Assembly: GCF_000002425.4 (NCBI RefSeq)
Contig: NC_037265.1
Span: 7,634,850 to 7,698,849, forward strand
DNA from: Physcomitrium patens
Taxonomy: Eukaryota > Streptophyta > Bryopsida > Funariales > Funariaceae
Reading direction: 5' to 3'
DNA length: 64,000 bases
How positions within the stretch are numbered: the first letter of the stretch is position 1; every line of letters starts with the position of its first letter. The position numbers and the translations under genes are program-made. Below the pieces are notes generated by a model, which ran no database searches, was not told the origin of the DNA, and saw nothing but the letters and a program-made list of their open reading frames with translations. Positions 12,890 through 25,617 of the stretch are shown here, one piece after another.

Positions 12890-13848
12890 CTAGTGCCCCA
12901 CTCCTATCTTCTTACTACCTGGTGATACTGACAACAGGTTATCCATAGTGTCCGTGAAAGATAATGGGAAGTAATCTTTCTTGGTGGCCGCATTAAGTTT
13001 CAAGAAATCCTGACAAATTTGGATTTTTCCGTTCTTTTTTGGCACTTTGACGATTGCAAAAATCCACTCGCTATTCGGTACCGGGTAAATAAAATCAACC
13101 GCAATAAGCTTGTCTAATTCCTCCTTCACTATGAAAGAATATTTAGGATGTTACCTTTGCTGTATCAGTTTAGCATTCTCCTCTAAAATGATATGTTACT
13201 CCATTTAATACTAACATAATCAGGCTTTCTAAATCCATCGGATATATTAAGTACTCCCCCGGACCTCCACATTGGTACACCACTCTAGGATGTTGCGCTG
13301 CCTTCACAGACACCTCCGTAATTGATGCGACTGCATCATCATCGGAGCTAAGCTCATCGTCCGACATTAATTTAGATGCTGGCAATTGAGACTCCCCGTG
13401 ATAGTCTACTAGGTACATTTGTAATACCATTTTGTCACAGCCCTTGTCAAATGTCAAAGTATCCCGACTCCAATCATTCTTGGCCTTCACCTAATAAAGC
13501 CACGGTCATCCCAATAAAATTGGATATGATAAAATTGAACGTTGTAGCCGAAAGACGATATAGTCAATTGTATATGCAATACCAATAATTATAGTTTGAA
13601 TACTCTGTAAAATACCCATTGATTTAACCCAGCTATAATCTGCCATCCGTAATACCAATGTTGTGGGTACTAAGTGTTCCAAATCTAAAGCATCCATTGT
13701 ATCAGTGTTTATTAAATTGACACTGGAACCACCATCCACTTGAATATCCGAGATCATAACACCATCAATCGAAACATCGATGGTTGGTGCACCTAGATCA
13801 CGGTTCAAACTGACTTTACAAACTTCCTTATTATGTTGTCTATCGCGT
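12890..13848 (-). pseudogene. pol: Protease end and RT start of E2
   Basis: The protease core around VDGGSSVNLIN is at about 13700-13740 and matches E1 at 51052-51084. The protease-RT linker with the conserved PECVYQCGGPGEYLIYP-type block follows at about 13230-13290, then the RT start (LIAVDFIYPVPNSEW, PKKNGKIQICQDFLKLNAATKK) at 12980-13129. RT breaks off before the catalytic aspartates. Confidence 0.78.
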
Positions 13849-15592
13849 TGTCGTAATACGTGAAGTCTTGCTTGAGAATGCACTGGACACCTTATTGTCA
13901 AAGGAAGAATAGAAATTGCAATAACAAAATCCTAATTCTAATAGAATACTAACAATGCTCTAATTAGACCATAATAATACTAAGCAAGCTTAATCAAATT
14001 CAAAAAAAAAACTTCAAAGAAATTTCAAACAAACAATAATAATTCTTAAAGAAATATTAGAAGGATCATAAATATCACTCAAATATATTTCAATTCAAAC
14101 TTAATTTGATTCTAGTTAAAATCCTATTGAACTTCATTCAAACTTTAGATCCAAACTAATTAAATCTGAAATCCTAATAAAATCCTAAACCTTAAATCAA
14201 ACCCTAAATAAATCTTAAATCAAATCTCAACCAAAACTTAAATCAAATCCCAACCAAATCCTAAACTAAACCCTCAACCCTAAATCAAACCCTAACCAAA
14301 CCTTAATCCAAATCCTAAATCCTAAACCAAACCCTAATCCTAAATCTTAAACTAAATCCTAACCAAATTGTAAATCCTAAATGAAACTCTAATCCAAATC
14401 TTAAATCAAATCCTAATTCCTAAACTAAATCCTAATCCAAATCCTAAATCAAACCTTAATCCCTAAACCAAATCCTTATTCAAACCCTAAATCCTAAACC
14501 AAACCCTAATCAAACCTTAAACCAAATCCTAAACCCTAAATCAAATCCTAAACCAAATCCTAGTAATTCCTACAACAAATTTAAACCTTAATAACTAATG
14601 AACAAACCATTGATCTTAACTCAAATTTTGCACACTTCTTAAAAACTAAGTTACAAACAAGCATAAAAAACTTGAAAAGGATCGAAGTTACCAAATTGAC
14701 GATAACCTCAACAATGTACTCGGGTATTGGCCAGCCTCCTTCTCCAACCTTGATGCCAATCTTTCAAATCCAATATCTCTCTTTTGTATTTTTTAATTGA
14801 TTTCAAATTTCTCATACACATAAAAAAACAAGTCTTATATCCTCTCACACAAGTTTCACTCCAATCCAACTAGTATACTGCAAGAAATCTATAAATTCCC
14901 TACTAAATCTAAAATTCTACTTCTTGAGACCTTGATCCACTTAAACCTCAATATTCTTATATTTAATAGTTAGATCGAGCTCAAATTCACGGCACATATT
15001 AAATCCACCTTCAACCATAAACTTACAAAATTTCACTTGAAGATCTATTATAAAACTCTTAAAATCACCCAAAATATAACCCCTATTTTATTTCATAAAA
15101 TCCAAGTCATCCGAAACAAACCTTGACTTTGCAAAGCTCTTACAAAGTCATATCAACTCTAAATCATCCAAAATCAATGTCTATACAAACCTTATACAAT
15201 CTTCTATCAAATTACACTCTCTGATCTACCAAAGAGTCCTAGAGTCATTGTCGAGACTCGGTTTTGTGCATCAAGGTCTGATTTTGATCCTGGTTCATAA
15301 CCGACCCTCCATGGGTATCAACATCTAGTTTTTTTAAGTAATTTTTATTAAAATCTATTCTTAACTTTCTCTTTAAGATGTATATATTATTTACTTTTCC
15401 AATCTACCTTATTTTGCCTTATTTTTGGCCCTACAAAGTAAGTAGAAGCTATTTTTTTTAAAAGAGCAGCATTACTACTAAAAATTTTACTACCTTCCTA
15501 TCTTTTATCCATATTTTTCTATCTTTTCTTTTAACTTGGATCTTCTATAATAAGATCTATATTATCATCTTTCACCATATAATTGTGTTACA
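13849..15592 (-). repeat. LTR I1 inserted in E2 (family I LTR, about 1.74 kb)
   Basis: Minus strand, from TGTAACACAATTATATGG to GTATTACGACA. Both ends match the other family I LTRs (24302-25617, 28903-30844, 30845-32254). It separates two pieces of the E2 protease region that are contiguous in E1. End positions may be off by two or three bases, because the terminal bases of this family vary, and I could not fix a clean target duplication. The LTR is longer than the 1.32-kb copy at 24302 because of the repeat at 14150-14580. Confidence 0.72.
14150..14580 (+). repeat. Degenerate AAACCCTAAATCC-type tandem repeat
   Basis: About 430 bases of short irregular units built on (A)AAYCCTAA, such as AAACCCTAA, AAATCCTAA and AAACCTTAA. 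The core resembles the plant telomere unit CCCTAAA but the spacing varies between about 7 and 16 bases and no run of exact CCCTAAA units exists. It lies inside LTR I1 and is not present in the other family I LTRs at this position. Confidence 0.75.
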
Positions 15593-15596
15593 ACAC

Positions 15597-18324
15597 GACA
15601 CCATGTTAACGATGAATTCAATATAGAACGACACTCAGGTACGACTGCTAGAAGTTGCTTCATAGAAATAGAAGGCCGAATAGCATCCAAATCCTTCAAT
15701 ATGTCATAAGGTTCTATATTTAGAGTAATGCCCAATGCCCTCTTTCTTCTCATTGATTGGAGTTTAACTCCTTGAGGTAAGATATTCTTCCACCCTAGAC
15801 TCGAAATTGGAACAGCAAACAGATTTTTCTTAGAATTCCCACCTCTGAGAGGATCTTTCTATGGAAAGGATGTTTTTTGGAACCACATAGAGAACAAAAC
15901 AGCTTGAAATAGATCCAAAGCCTCCGCAATCGATACCTCATTGGATAGCCCAACCAAGTCAGGTCTCATACTAGATAAGAGGCCCATAACAAGACCTGGA
16001 TTAGATGTCCCCATAATTGGGTCACATTGGCCCTTCGCTTCAGGATCACCCAAATATTGAATTGGTCTTTTTTCTTTTTTTTGACTCCTGGTAAACACGG
16101 CTTAGATACATTCCATCTGATTTATCAGAGAATCTTACGAACCTAGATTGATCTCCTCCATTTTTTCGTGGTTTTGGATCTACAGATCCAGATTATTGAA
16201 ATTGAACGGAGTATTACATTGCTGATAAGTATGCCTCAACTGCTTGCAATTCCCACAAACTGATGCATAATCATCACTAGCTCTAGGATTGGGACATTCA
16301 ATGACATAATGGCCAATCTGTCTACAACGGAAACAACAAAGTGATCTTCTTGTACCTCCATGAGGCATATTGGATATCTCCATTGGTATATACCTATTAG
16401 GCTTGTTCCATGTAGGAGTAGAAAATGATCTTCGTTGTCCTATTGGAATGGAGGGAACTTAGTTCGATGATGCTGGTGGAGCATATTACTGATACCTCTA
16501 CTACTTCTTCCTATAGTTTTCGAGGTTTGATGCAGACCCTTAATTAAAATTGGAACTTTGAAAGTTATTGAATGTTTAATTTTGTCGATTAAATCTATTT
16601 CCATTCCATCCAAATGTATTTTCCGATTGAACTTGATTGACGTCCCAATGAGTTGGTGGGATCATGGTTTGATTACTGAATTGTTGTTGCCTTTACAAAT
16701 TCCAACAATTATCTGCTAAGTACTTTCCTCCGCAAAATGTACATTGACCCATCATTTGTGAGGGTGAAGGGCATTCTGTTATCAAATGACCATGGCCCTT
16801 ACAATTACTGCACCAAACATTGGTCCTAATATTAATAGGCTTTTGCCTCTTCTCCTTATCCTTGGCTATATTGATGGCCATTTCCTCCATTTTCTTCATC
16901 AGGTTTAACAATAACGCTTCATTGGAATCTTTTGGGGCTGATATTATTGGTAACTCTGTCGCAGTTAATCCTTATTGTTGATAGGAAAAATAGGGAACAT
17001 ACACTGTTGTCACATTCGATGGTATAGCTTCCATTGGGGTGATATTAACTGGCTCCTAAATATTCGTACCGGTATTGGTCCTTGTATCTAACATCCATGG
17101 ATAAGCATCCACTAATCTGTTCCAAGTCGGATTTTGATAACTACCTTGAACTGGAATCAACATAGCTCTCGCAGTTAAAAACTGATCATAATGGCATTCC
17201 TTCCAAACCTTGGCTCAATTAAGGGATGCAGACATCGTAATGGGTTGAGCTTCCTTCACAAATATTTTTAACTCTGGTGGTTGCAAACCCTTGATTAATA
17301 TGGATAAGATAAATGCCTCCAGTATTTAGTGATTTGGCCACTTATTGAGTATATCAGCCACCCGACCATAATACGATTCTATCGCCTCCCTTAGGATCAT
17401 TTTGTTGTTCATTAACCTCTCTCAAAGATGATCCTCAAAACCTATTGGCCGAAAATGGATTAGAAATGCATTCTTCAATGCTTCCCAATTTTGAAATTGA
17501 TCCACTGGTTGGCGGTTATACCATTCAAACGCTGTGTCTTTTAAGGTTGTTGGCAATCATCATAACCAAATATCTTTGGTTCTTCCATTATTGGCTGCAC
17601 ATGCTGTTAGAAACTGAGACAAATGTTGATCAAGATCCACACCCAAAAAGCCCCTAAAAATAGGTAATTGAGCCATGCTCGTTGTACGATCGCTCACATC
17701 ACCCATTTGTATTGATATTGGAACCGTTGGACCACCTGTCGCCATTGAAGAAGAGAATGTGTCACTTAATCTCTTATTAAAATTACCATTGCCTTTCCCA
17801 ATTATCTTTTCTAGACTTTTCAACCTCTTCAATTTACTATTATTATCCCTGAATAAGTTTATTGGTTGAATTGGAGGTAAAAATGATGGATTTTGAAATA
17901 CGCTGAATTGGCCTTTATTGCCAAGTAATTTATGCGATTCTACGGAACTAGTTTTTACAGAATCGATAGTTTTTGCTATTGAGAAGGTACCCAACGGAGT
18001 ACCCAATTCTTTTGTGTTTCTTCTACTTGCAGTTAATGAGCTCAAGAGATACGTTGGACTATTGACAATATTTCTTGTGAGTGCTCTTTGTAATTTTCTT
18101 AATGGTATATATGTCTGAAATATTAGAGATTGGTCAGCTTCTGGGTATGCTCGGATATGCCAACAGGCATGCAACCATGGCTTAATCTAACTTTGTCGAT
18201 GTTTTTTTTTTTTTAACTTGCATTCTTATTCGTTTCACAATGATTCTCTTGCTTGCACTCTCTCTTGTCTTTCTTTTGACTAGCGTGATTTCTTTACTGC
18301 AATGTTCTCATTCTTAATAACCAT
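15597..18324 (-). pseudogene. gag: Gag and gag-protease linker of E2
   Basis: Matches the first third of the E1 polyprotein. The N-terminal part (HACWHIRAYPEAD, NKGQFSVFQNPSF) and capsid part (PIFRGFLGVDLDQHLSQF) lie at 17560-18174, the first zinc-knuckle pair at 16693-16911 (CSNCKGHGHLITEC, then CTFCGGKYLADNC), the second at 16180-16383 (CFRCRQIGHYVIEC, then CGNCKQLRHTYQQC) and the pre-protease block at 15565-15753. As in E1, an ATG at 18322-18324 is followed after 14 codons by an in-frame TAG (280-282 of 18xxx, that is 18280-18282). Confidence 0.82.
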
Positions 18325-18412
18325 AATCTTTCATTATAAATTGTTGAATTTGCTTCCTATTTCCCATCTACTCATTCGATAGTTAATTCCTAACACTCAA
18401 TGTTAATGTCAA

Positions 18413-18430
18413 TCTTTGGCAGCGGTGCCA
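18413..18430 (-). promoter_or_regulatory. Primer-binding site of E2 (tRNA-Asp type, decayed)
   Basis: TGGCACCGCTGCCAAAGA on the minus strand, three bases after the LTR. It differs from the E1 site (TGGCGCCGCTGCCGGGGA) only by G-to-A changes, consistent with decay of methylated cytosines on the other strand. Confidence 0.75.
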
Positions 18431-18433
18431 AAA

Positions 18434-19204
18434 TGTGATTGTCATTTTACTTATTCTTCAATTCCTTCCATAATAAACATGTATAGGAGAATTCGAATAC
18501 TAGAAAAGACTAAGTGTATGAGTTTCACTTGTTAGGGTTACACAATTAACTGTATTTCGAACTACTAAAACCACTGAGAAACACTACAATGCTTCCTCCC
18601 AGTAATAATACTCCTACATCAACTGATAACTACAATGTGCAACCCTGCACTCTCAAAAGATCACCCATAACTCAATAAATTCTATCCAGCACCAAAAATA
18701 ACAGACTTCATCCAACCAATCTAAATTCACAGAATTCTTGTAATCATACACTTCCTTTGTCGAAACACACACACACAACTCTCAATAAACAACAATCATA
18801 ATCTTCCATCCATAATCAATCTTCCAATAACTTCTCATATAATTCAATCACTCAGTATTCCAATTACATAATCAATAACTCATAAATCAATCTTTGATTT
18901 ATTCCACAAACTTACTTTTCAGTATTCAAAAACTATCCATTACTCTTCAACAACAAAAAAAACAAAAAAAACAAAGAGGAAGCACCAAGTATAACCCCGA
19001 CTCATGACTATCACAGTCTGGCCCTCCAACAAACTTCTATAACTCCTATATAATTACTAATGATTTCCAGATCCCAACCGTAATTTTATAATTAATCGCT
19101 TTTAATAACTAAATCAACCATCCATCCTCCTGAACTGACTATTCTATGGACTATTAATCTATTTTACCAATATCTTATAAAAATGAATTAATATCTATTC
19201 TACA
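18434..19204 (-). repeat. 5' LTR of E2
   Basis: Runs from TGTAGAATA to CAATCACA, about 771 bp. The terminal sequences equal those of E1 (47420-48128) and the last ~80 bp are similar, including TTCGAATTC and CCTATACA, but the middle is strongly diverged, so E1 and E2 belong to different subfamilies or ages. Confidence 0.78.
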
Positions 19205-20189
19205 GTGCTCCTAAACAATTCACTCCAATCTAACTTACAAATTGTAAGAAAATACCTAAAAACCACGTTGATGTTACTTAACTACCAACTTGAAAGTTGA
19301 TGCAAATGTTCCAACAATGATTTCTCTTTCTCAAACTATTAACTTCAATTCAAAATTGTTGTATAGCTTGATCTTTAAGTCTTCTAATACCATGCAAAAT
19401 TTTACCTTGATTCAACTAATAAATCTTTAAATATCATAGAAATCTACCTAACTCTAAACTATTAACTTTTGATATCTTTTTATATCAAAATCTAGATATC
19501 TTCTAAGTACACCATTGGATTATCACAAAATTCTAGACACAATTAACACACCTATTAAACTAAGTATAAATGAATTTTAAACTATAGATGTGATACCAAT
19601 TTTATAAATTAGCCAAAAGTGATAGCCTTAATTGTATTGCATGAATCCTAAGTTGCCAATACAAATCCTAACTTTAAATAGTAATTTTTGAGTTCAAACA
19701 AATCTTATTAAAATAAACCATATATCTTTAGAAGAAGCTCTCACTTAGCTCTTAAATGCTAATCTTCGATCTTTGAATGAAACCCTATTTTACCTTAGAT
19801 TGTCATTTTAGAAGCTAAAGGTTTGATTTTGATCATGTTTTACAAATGGTCAATCCTTGGGTATAAATCTAACCTATCCTAGGAATTTTTTAGCCCAATC
19901 TTACCTTCAACTTAATCTTAGTATCAACCATGCTAATTATTTCTCTCTTTTAATCTGATTTTACTAATTTATGGTCTTTTTAAGGCAATAAAAGAGTCTT
20001 TATAGCCTACAAGGTAAAATTACTAACCAACCTTTAATCTACTAATTATTGAGACAAGAAAATAAATTAAGAGGCTTTCATAAAAGCCATGTTAAAATAT
20101 CTTGGATTATTATTGAATTAAGATAATTAAATATTAATTAAAATTTTATTTTTAATTATATTTTCACCATATAGTCGTATTACATCATA
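19205..20189 (-). repeat. 3' LTR of J (family I), truncated
   Basis: Begins (at the right) TGATGTAATACGACTATATGG and matches 24302-25290 in reverse complement, e.g. the CTTTTATAAAAGCC, TAGCCCAATC and CTTTGAATGAA blocks. It stops at 19205 at the LTR of E2, so its last ~300 bases are missing. No gene. Confidence 0.75.
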
Positions 20190-21530
20190 ACATCTATTAC
20201 TTCTTAACCTGCGCATCATTCGACGTCATCTTGTGGTTTGGCTATCATATGAAAATAATGGGTTTATATATTTAATACATAATATACTAGACAACATAGT
20301 GAAAGCCATGTTAGTGGATTTTTATTGGTTATAGGATGTGGATAGATTACTAGCTCAAAAAGAGGTTGTTTAAAAGAACTTTTATTAAAATTGATTTAAC
20401 TTTATTTTCTTTTGATAGTGACTTTGAAGTTGATCTTATTAGTAGTAAGTTTTAAATATTTAGAGTCACCTTTGTTAGATATTGGTGATCCTTAAAGTCT
20501 TATTTTATTTCTTTTATATGATGTTTAGGACATATATTATGTAAATCTTATAAAGAAAAGAATTGGAGAGAGATTTTGGTAGCAAAAAGAGAGTTTAAAG
20601 CATCCATTTAGATGAATGGAGATGGATGATGAAAATCTCCATTTCTATTGGTCAAAAATCACGATCAATGTGCTTCAAGGAGGCTGCCTAAGGCCATATT
20701 AGAGATTAGGGTTACCATTTTGAGCCATTTGAGCTTTGGACGCTAAGATCAGCAATTTGAGGTTTTGGCTATGGTTTTGGTAAAAATTTTGTGTGATTTG
20801 GACTTTATAAAAAATAAATATGGGTGCTCAAAGTTAAGGTATTGATTTTGTACCTACTGTCACTCCTTTAGATATAATACATGCGTACAGAAAGAAATAA
20901 AAGTTTGGTGACTAGAATTGGAAAGAGCACTTTGTTAACTACACTTCACTATTTGATGGATTTCAAATTTGGCAGAAGGAGATATTGGAGGTTGAAGTCA
21001 GCACTTGCAAATCTAAGGGTAGTAAGTGATCCGAATTGCTAGTAGTTGTACTTTGAACTATATCTTATGCAATTTAACAAGATTTTGGCTAAAACTTTTC
21101 AAGAATGTGTATTAACATGTAATAAAACGTTATACATAAGTTTTGTAGCATTCGGATTTTGGATTTTTGAGATATAGAAAAAATATTTTTCTAGTGCTTG
21201 TAGATTAGGATTTAGAGCACTTGCTAGAATTTCTAAGATGCAAGAAGATTGGTAATAGCTTTACATTCATTTTTTTGTGATAAAGCTCAAGGATAAAATC
21301 TATGTTATATAGAAATTCTAAAAAAATAAAATTGTTGGATCATAAGATATGAATTTTTAAAATTAAAGATAAAAATATCTTTTGTAGGAAGAAAATATTT
21401 TGATGGATTTTATTATATTTTGAGCTTTTTTGCAAATAAAGGGATTTTTGGTAGCTAAAACATCATATAGAAGCTAAAGCTAAACTCTATACAACTAGAT
21501 ACCTTGTGTATTTTTAGATTACAAATCATG
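20190..21530 (+). repeat. H2: second H unit, reversed relative to H1
   Basis: The stretch 20600-21050 is the reverse complement of 5000-5400: shared landmarks are TTCTATTGGT, TTCAAGGAGGCT, GAGATTAGGGTT, GTGCTCAAAGTTA and ATGCGTACAGAAAG. No coding region. Exact ends are not resolvable because J has decayed on both sides. Confidence 0.6.
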
Positions 21531-24301
21531 CCACACAATACTGGCATGTGCTAAATGAAGTATATTTCATAATTGGCATCACACTATCTCTTCATTTTTT
21601 GCATCAAATCCTTCATTATTATTTTCACTATCTACTTCAAATTAATTATTTTCTTCAAAAATATTAATATCTTCAAGATGATCCTCCACATTGATTTTTC
21701 TATCTTATCTTTTAAAAATCTTCACTCACTTTTCAACAATAGATATCTTCAACCTTGTACCATCGAACTCTCTTAATGAATATGTAGTATTATCATAAAC
21801 TATTACTATTACATATCGTCCAAATCAATATTTTAAAAACTTTTATAAAATTCTATGTTGATTATCTAGACTACTGTCATAAATAGGTATCCAATCACCT
21901 TCTTGAATTACTTTAGGTATCAATCAATGTTGCTTATCAAATCAAATTTTATTTCTTAATCTTACTTTTTGTAATCTTTTTAATGCTAATTTCACATCTT
22001 TTGATCTTTTTTCAAGTTATCAAATTCTAATTGCAAAAAATTCCTCCTTTATCAACTTATCTTTCCATGATAGTATACTCCAAGTTGGCACATGTTTTTT
22101 AATTTACATAATTGATTTTTGACTTGTCATAAGTTCTACTGGCATATATCCTATTACTGAGCTATGTGTTGTTTGATCAATCCATAATACATAAGACAAA
22201 AGTCGAGTCCATTTTCTTACTCTTCTATTTCAAGCTTTAACCAAGGCTTTTACAATTGGTGGATGACTATGTTCACTCTTTATATTCTCCTCTGGATTAT
22301 AAATAGTAATCAATGATAATTTAATTCAATATTTCTTAAGAAATTCTTAAGCATTATGTACATCCAATTCTTCACAATTTGTAATGATTTTTTCTATACA
22401 CCCATAGTAACAAATAATATCCTCAAGTAAAAACTTGTAAATTTTCTTTGTCGACTTTGTTCTTAGTATCTTGCCTTATGCTTAATTTGATAAATTTTCA
22501 TAAGCCTAAACTAAATATCTCATTTGCCATAGTCTCATTAGAATAATAATCAAATCAACAATCTATTTAAAATGAACAATTAAAGAATATATCAGATGTA
22601 AACCATCTTGATGTCATATATTTAAATACATTTAACAAGTTATACAAGATTCTACAAATAAAGTTACATCTCGATATATATTCTTTCACCAATATTGTTT
22701 CTTCAATTTAGCAAAAGCAGCCCAAATTCTTCTATGCCTTATCCATAGACTATCATGAAACTCCTTGAATAGTCTTTGTTGATCTTTTTTGGTACCTATT
22801 ACTTATCATGGCATATTAATATTTGATTTTGGCCTCTTCCAGAGAATTTTTTTTTGTAATATGAACTTATATATTTTTTTTTTTCATGAAATAACTTATC
22901 TTCTTTGTTTAATTATGCAACTTGAATAAAATTTTGTACCCACATCATCAATATCCTCAATCATCTCATCTTTTCTATCATATAGTACTCAAGATAACAT
23001 ATCTACTACTAGATTGTCTTTCCTTGCAACATACTTAAATTCTAGATTAAATGACTTGATATAAGCAATCTATCTCAACATTACAAAGCATGATATTGTA
23101 TAATTAAAATCATTCTAAGTAAAGGAAAACAATCCATTTCAATTACCATCATTGCTCCAATTAAATAATCATTTTTAGCTTTGATAGATAAAACAACTTC
23201 CCATAGTTTCTTTTTTACTTGTGAACATGCACGTTGGCAAGTACTTAAAACCTTAGCTCTAAATCACATTGCAAATCTACATCCATCCAAATCATCTTGA
23301 CATATAATCCATCCAATAGCAATTGCACTAGTATCCATTGTAAGAATCACTGGTCTATTACACTTACAATCAATTTTTCTCAACAATAGAGGTGATGTCA
23401 ATAATTTCTTCAATCTTTATACTTCTATTTAAATTGATAGTCCTTACATAAGAATTCACACAATGGATTTGCTATGTGAGCATAGTGAGGAATCTAAATA
23501 TGATAAAATACACATGCATCTAAAAACCTACAAACTTCCATTAAAAAATTGTAATCATCTTTCATTCTTTCAATTATATCAACCTTGGTTGGATCTAGTC
23601 TTATTCCATAAATATCCAACAATTACAACCTCTTATACTTCAAATATAGATTTTACATCTAATAATATAAGATGAACTTCCTCAAACCAAGTCAATATAT
23701 TTTTATAATCTTGTATATTATCAACAACATACTTGCAAAATCCCTTATCTATATTTTCATCCTTGTCTTCTTCTTTGCGTCTTTTAATAAAAATATCATC
23801 TAAAAAAGATAGTCTTCTCAAGAATAAAATCCCTCAATACCTCATTCATCCCATTCATTATATGTGCAATTGAGTTAATTGTACCTTGAAGAAGAGTATA
23901 TATTTTAACTAGCCCACATGGTGTTCTCATCATTGTTATATCTTTACTTCCTTTTGTAAGTTGAAATTGGTCATAGTTTGAATACAAATCACTCATTCAA
24001 TAGATTGCCCTTCTTGCAAATACATTAGAAAATTCATCTACTATTGATTCAATTCTTATATTCTTGATAGTCACTACATTCACTAGCTGCATATCTTAAA
24101 TAAATTATAATGATCCATTTTTTTTAGGCACTATAAACCATTGACTAGAATATAATGCAAAAGAAGACTCTAAAATCTTCATCTTCATATTATCTTTCAA
24201 TAATTCTACTAAACTTAATAAATGTGTCTTTAGTACTAGAATTGGTCTTAAATTCTAAGATGTATGTGATATAGTAAAAATAAACATAAGCATTGTCATG
24301 A
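21531..24301 (-). pseudogene. pol: Pol of element J: RT, RNase H, integrase
   Basis: Minus strand. RT at 23633-23996 reads DLYSNYDQFQLTKGSKDI, then MRTPCGLVKIYTLLQGTINS, IAHIMNGMNEVLRDFI and the catalytic FLDDIFIK. The distinctive RT wording (TPxGLV...LPQGATNSVAHMMN-like) differs from the MPFGLTNAP wording of A and C and the MPFGLCNAP of E1, so this is a separate Gypsy lineage. Integrase follows at about 21780-22800, with DQTTHSSVIGYMPVELM near its end at about 22130-22230. An acidic C-terminal stretch lies at about 21570-21700. Many stops and frameshifts. Confidence 0.75.
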
Positions 24302-25617
24302 TGTAATATGACTATATAGTGAAATTGTAATCAAAATTGAATTTTTAATTAATATCTAATTATCTTAGTTCAATTATAATTTGAGGTATCTAAATATGGC
24401 TTTTATAAAAGCCTCTTAGGTTATTTTTTTTATCTTAATAGTTAGTAGATTAAAGGTTAGTTAATAAACTTACCTTCTAGATTGTAAAGACTCTTCTACT
24501 ACCTTAGAAAGACCATAAATTAATAAAATCAGATTAGAAGAGGTAAATAATTAGTATAGTTGGTACTAAGATTAAATTGAGAGTAGGATTGGGCTAAAAA
24601 CACCTTAGGATAGGTTAGACTGATACCTAGGGGTCGACCATTTGTGAGACATGGTCAAAATCAAACCTTTGGCCACTAAAACAATGGCTTAGGGCAAAAT
24701 AGGGGATCATTCAAAGATCGGAGGTAAGGATTTGAGAGCTAGCTTGAAGTTCTTTCCAAAAACATAAGAATTTTTTTGAAAGGGTTTAGAAGGACTTAGC
24801 AGGTATTGTTCAAAGTCAAGATTTATATTAGTGATTTGGAATTTATATAATATAATTAGGGCTAGAAATTTTAGCTAGTTTGTGTAATTGGTGAGACATC
24901 TATAGTTGAAAATTTAACATTGTTTGGATTATTGGGTGTAATAAGTGTTTACAAAATTTTGTAATAATCTAATGGCGTGGTTTAGAGATATCTAGTTTTT
25001 AGCACAAGAGGGTTTCAGAAGGTGGCAATTTGAGGTTGGATAGAGTTTCTATGATATCTAAAGATCTATCAATTGGATTAAGGTGAAAATTGGCATGGTA
25101 TTGGAAGACTTGAAGATCAAGCTACACACCAATTTTGAGACAAAATTAACGGTTGAAGAAGGGAAAATCATTGCTGGGATTTTTGCTTCACTTTTCAAGT
25201 TGGCGGCCGAGTAACATTGGTGCAATTTTTGGAGGTTTTTTCACAATTTGTAAGTTGGATTGGGCTAAAAATTCTTGAGCACATAGAAGACTTGCATTGA
25301 CAATTGTATGAAAAATTTTACAACAAGTGGACGGTCGGATTTAATGTTACAGCTTGTTAAAGCTCACTGATTAGAATTGGAGTTTACAAGAAAAAATCTA
25401 AATTGCTTAAATATGAAAATAACAAGTAATTGGAATTTATATATGGTTAAGACTACTAAGAAGAGTGTTTTAAGCAATTTTGAATTGAAATTCATATTAT
25501 ATTCTTCTCATATGGGCAAAACTTATTAGGGTTTCTTGGCAACTTGTGAAACACATCCTCACCTTCCACAGCTAGGTGCTTGGTGCATTCCTAAGAAAAA
25601 CAACATGTAGTACGATA
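24302..25617 (+). repeat. LTR I2 (family I), complete, in J
   Basis: Plus strand, TGTAATATGACTATATAG to GTAGTACGATA (decayed GACA), about 1,316 bp. It lies in the middle of J in the opposite orientation, so it is best read as a solo LTR of the same family inserted later. It contains several degenerate copies of a ~90-base module (about 24880-24990, 25075-25165, 25250-25345). No reading frame of interest. Confidence 0.75.

Larger units (their letters stand above)
11921..19204 (-). mobile_element. Element E2: decayed Tat-like element with large pol deletion
   Basis: A minus-strand relative of E1. From right to left: 5' LTR 18434-19204, primer site 18413-18430, gag 16180-18174, protease region 15597-16180 and 13500-13848 (split by LTR I1), RT start 12890-13129, C-terminal coiled coil about 12100-12740, and only about 68 bp of 3' LTR (11921-11987). 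Nearly all RT, RNase H and integrase is missing: the frame jumps from early RT to the coiled-coil tail. Confidence 0.82.

Noticed and set aside
14150..14580. True telomere or chromosome end
   Set aside because: Units are too irregular, no exact CCCTAAA array exists, and LTR sequence continues on both sides.
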